In this document: positions 63,418-64,000 of the stretch, piece after piece
Position numbering within the stretch: the first letter of the stretch is position 1
Layout: every line of letters begins with the position of its first letter
Source of the DNA: an uncultured Lachnospiraceae bacterium
GTDB taxonomy: Bacteria > Bacillota > Clostridia > Lachnospirales > Lachnospiraceae
DNA length: 64,000 nt
Assembly (NCBI GenBank): GCA_902761225.1
Contig: CACWJQ010000003.1
Location: forward strand, 1-64,000
Direction of reading: 5' to 3'
Notes under the pieces: generated by a model
What the model saw: the letters and a program-made list of their open reading frames with translations, nothing else
Told to the model about the DNA's origin: nothing
Database searches by the model: none
Position numbers and translations under genes: made by a program

Positions 63418-64000
63418 ATGAAAAAAACTAAAATATTCAGGGGCAAAAAATTAATATTTCTACTGATACTCTGTATCATAGTTCCATCATTAAATGTCAG
63501 GGCACAGGAGAGAGTATTTCCCAAGGATAACGACCTTGTCATAGTCATCGATCCCGGTCATGGCGGAACCGATACAGGTACCCAGGGCGGAAGGATACAG
63601 GAAAGATTCATGAATCTTATAACCGCCCAGGCTCTTGTCAACAGACTCAATCAGTACGAAGGCGTTACGGTATACATGACCAGGTTCGACAACGATACCA
63701 CTTTGAGTCTTACCGAAAGAGCTGTATATGCCAAGTCGGTGGATGCGGATTTTGTATTCAGCATTCATTATAATGCCTGCGTTCTGCATGACAGATTCGG
63801 CATAGAGACCTATACATCAAGGATCTCACCCTACAATGCCTACGGTTACCAGTTCGGTGATCTTCTCATGAAGAAATATGAGAGTCAGTACGGCATTTTC
63901 CCCAGAGGGGTCAAGACAAGAAAGGGACTGAGGACAGAGGGAGATTACTATACGATCATCTCAGCTAATATATACAGGGATATCCCGGCAGTCATCATTG
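63418..64000 (+). CDS. Secreted N-acetylmuramoyl-L-alanine amidase (Amidase_3), truncated by window end
   Basis: The frame is open from the ATG at 63418 to the window edge, giving 194 residues without a stop. A signal peptide (KKLIFLLILCIIVPSLNVRA) precedes the catalytic domain. The domain starts LVIVIDPGHGGTDTGTQGG with the first zinc histidine. The second ligand is the Glu of GGRIQERFMNL, and the third is the His of FSIHYNA. These enzymes cut the bond between MurNAc and the stem peptide during growth, division or sporulation. No clear ribosome binding site lies before the ATG. A nearby ATG at 63413 stops after two codons. The remainder of the domain lies beyond 64000. Confidence 0.88.
   Translation, partial: MKKTKIFRGKKLIFLLILCIIVPSLNVRAQERVFPKDNDLVIVIDPGHGGTDTGTQGGRIQERFMNLITAQALVNRLNQYEGVTVYMTRFDNDTTLSLTERAVYAKSVDADFVFSIHYNACVLHDRFGIETYTSRISPYNAYGYQFGDLLMKKYESQYGIFPRGVKTRKGLRTEGDYYTIISANIYRDIPAVII

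Overview
The window is a chromosomal segment of a low-to-moderate GC member of the Clostridia, most likely the family Lachnospiraceae (Butyrivibrio/Pseudobutyrivibrio-like). The evidence is the gene repertoire: a zinc-type L28, a tryptophan T-box, MetH without its reactivation domain, a sensory [FeFe]-hydrogenase fused to a chemoreceptor domain, the Pta-AckA acetate pathway, sporulation-type YtfJ and DUF2953 proteins, an Asp23-FakA-RecG-DegV cluster and CBM2-like cellulose-binding modules on a secreted protein. The genus is an inference from gene content; no rRNA gene is present.

Layout. 1-4.5 kb: hisH-hisF-ung, then lysA and an LD-carboxypeptidase (histidine, DNA repair, diaminopimelate/lysine and wall recycling). 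4.5-4.9 kb: tRNA-Leu(CAA) with its own promoter and terminator, followed by a GC-rich block of repeats containing a second copy of the tRNA 3' end. 4.9-11.5 kb: a zinc-finger membrane protein, then polA-coaE-ftsA-yycJ as a tightly overlapping operon. 11.6-13.3 kb: an ACT protein and its UPF0210 partner. 13.4-17.2 kb: tmcAL, divergent from pta-ackA. 17.3-19.9 kb: an ECF-type membrane protein and the sensory hydrogenase/chemoreceptor. 19.9-23.6 kb: a T-box controlled trpC-trpF-trpB-trpA operon. 23.8-25.2 kb: citrate synthase.

25.3-30.8 kb is the one clearly accessory segment. It is AT-rich and holds an 1141-residue secreted multidomain protein (two CBM2-like modules, calcium-binding repeats, a degenerate VWA-like region and a C-terminal C39-like cysteine peptidase). 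Three tandem paralogous membrane-anchored proteins follow, the third decayed. None of the paralogs matches a family I recognise. This is the best candidate for an undescribed system.

30.9-40.4 kb is mostly amino-acid biosynthesis: metH, ilvB, two different acetolactate synthase small subunits, ilvC, leuC and leuD, interrupted by a cysteine-rich membrane protein on the minus strand. 40.4-48.0 kb: ruvA-ruvB, an extended ZapA, a U32 peptidase, and an overlapping SEDS glycosyltransferase/class B PBP pair. 48.1-51.8 kb: a degenerate HD-GYP protein, a possibly leaderless small gene, DUF2953, YtfJ, a coiled-coil protein with a terminal J domain, and rpmB. 52.0-57.2 kb: Asp23, FakA-like, RecG and DegV. 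57.4-63.3 kb: a type IIA topoisomerase pair, rsmD, coaD and a coiled-coil protein. The window ends inside a secreted N-acetylmuramoyl-L-alanine amidase that starts at 63418 and has no stop codon here.

The genes are mostly housekeeping genes packed into short operons with 1-base TAATG overlaps, separated by strong intrinsic terminators and near-consensus 17-bp-spaced promoters. No CRISPR array, prophage, transposase or rRNA gene is visible.
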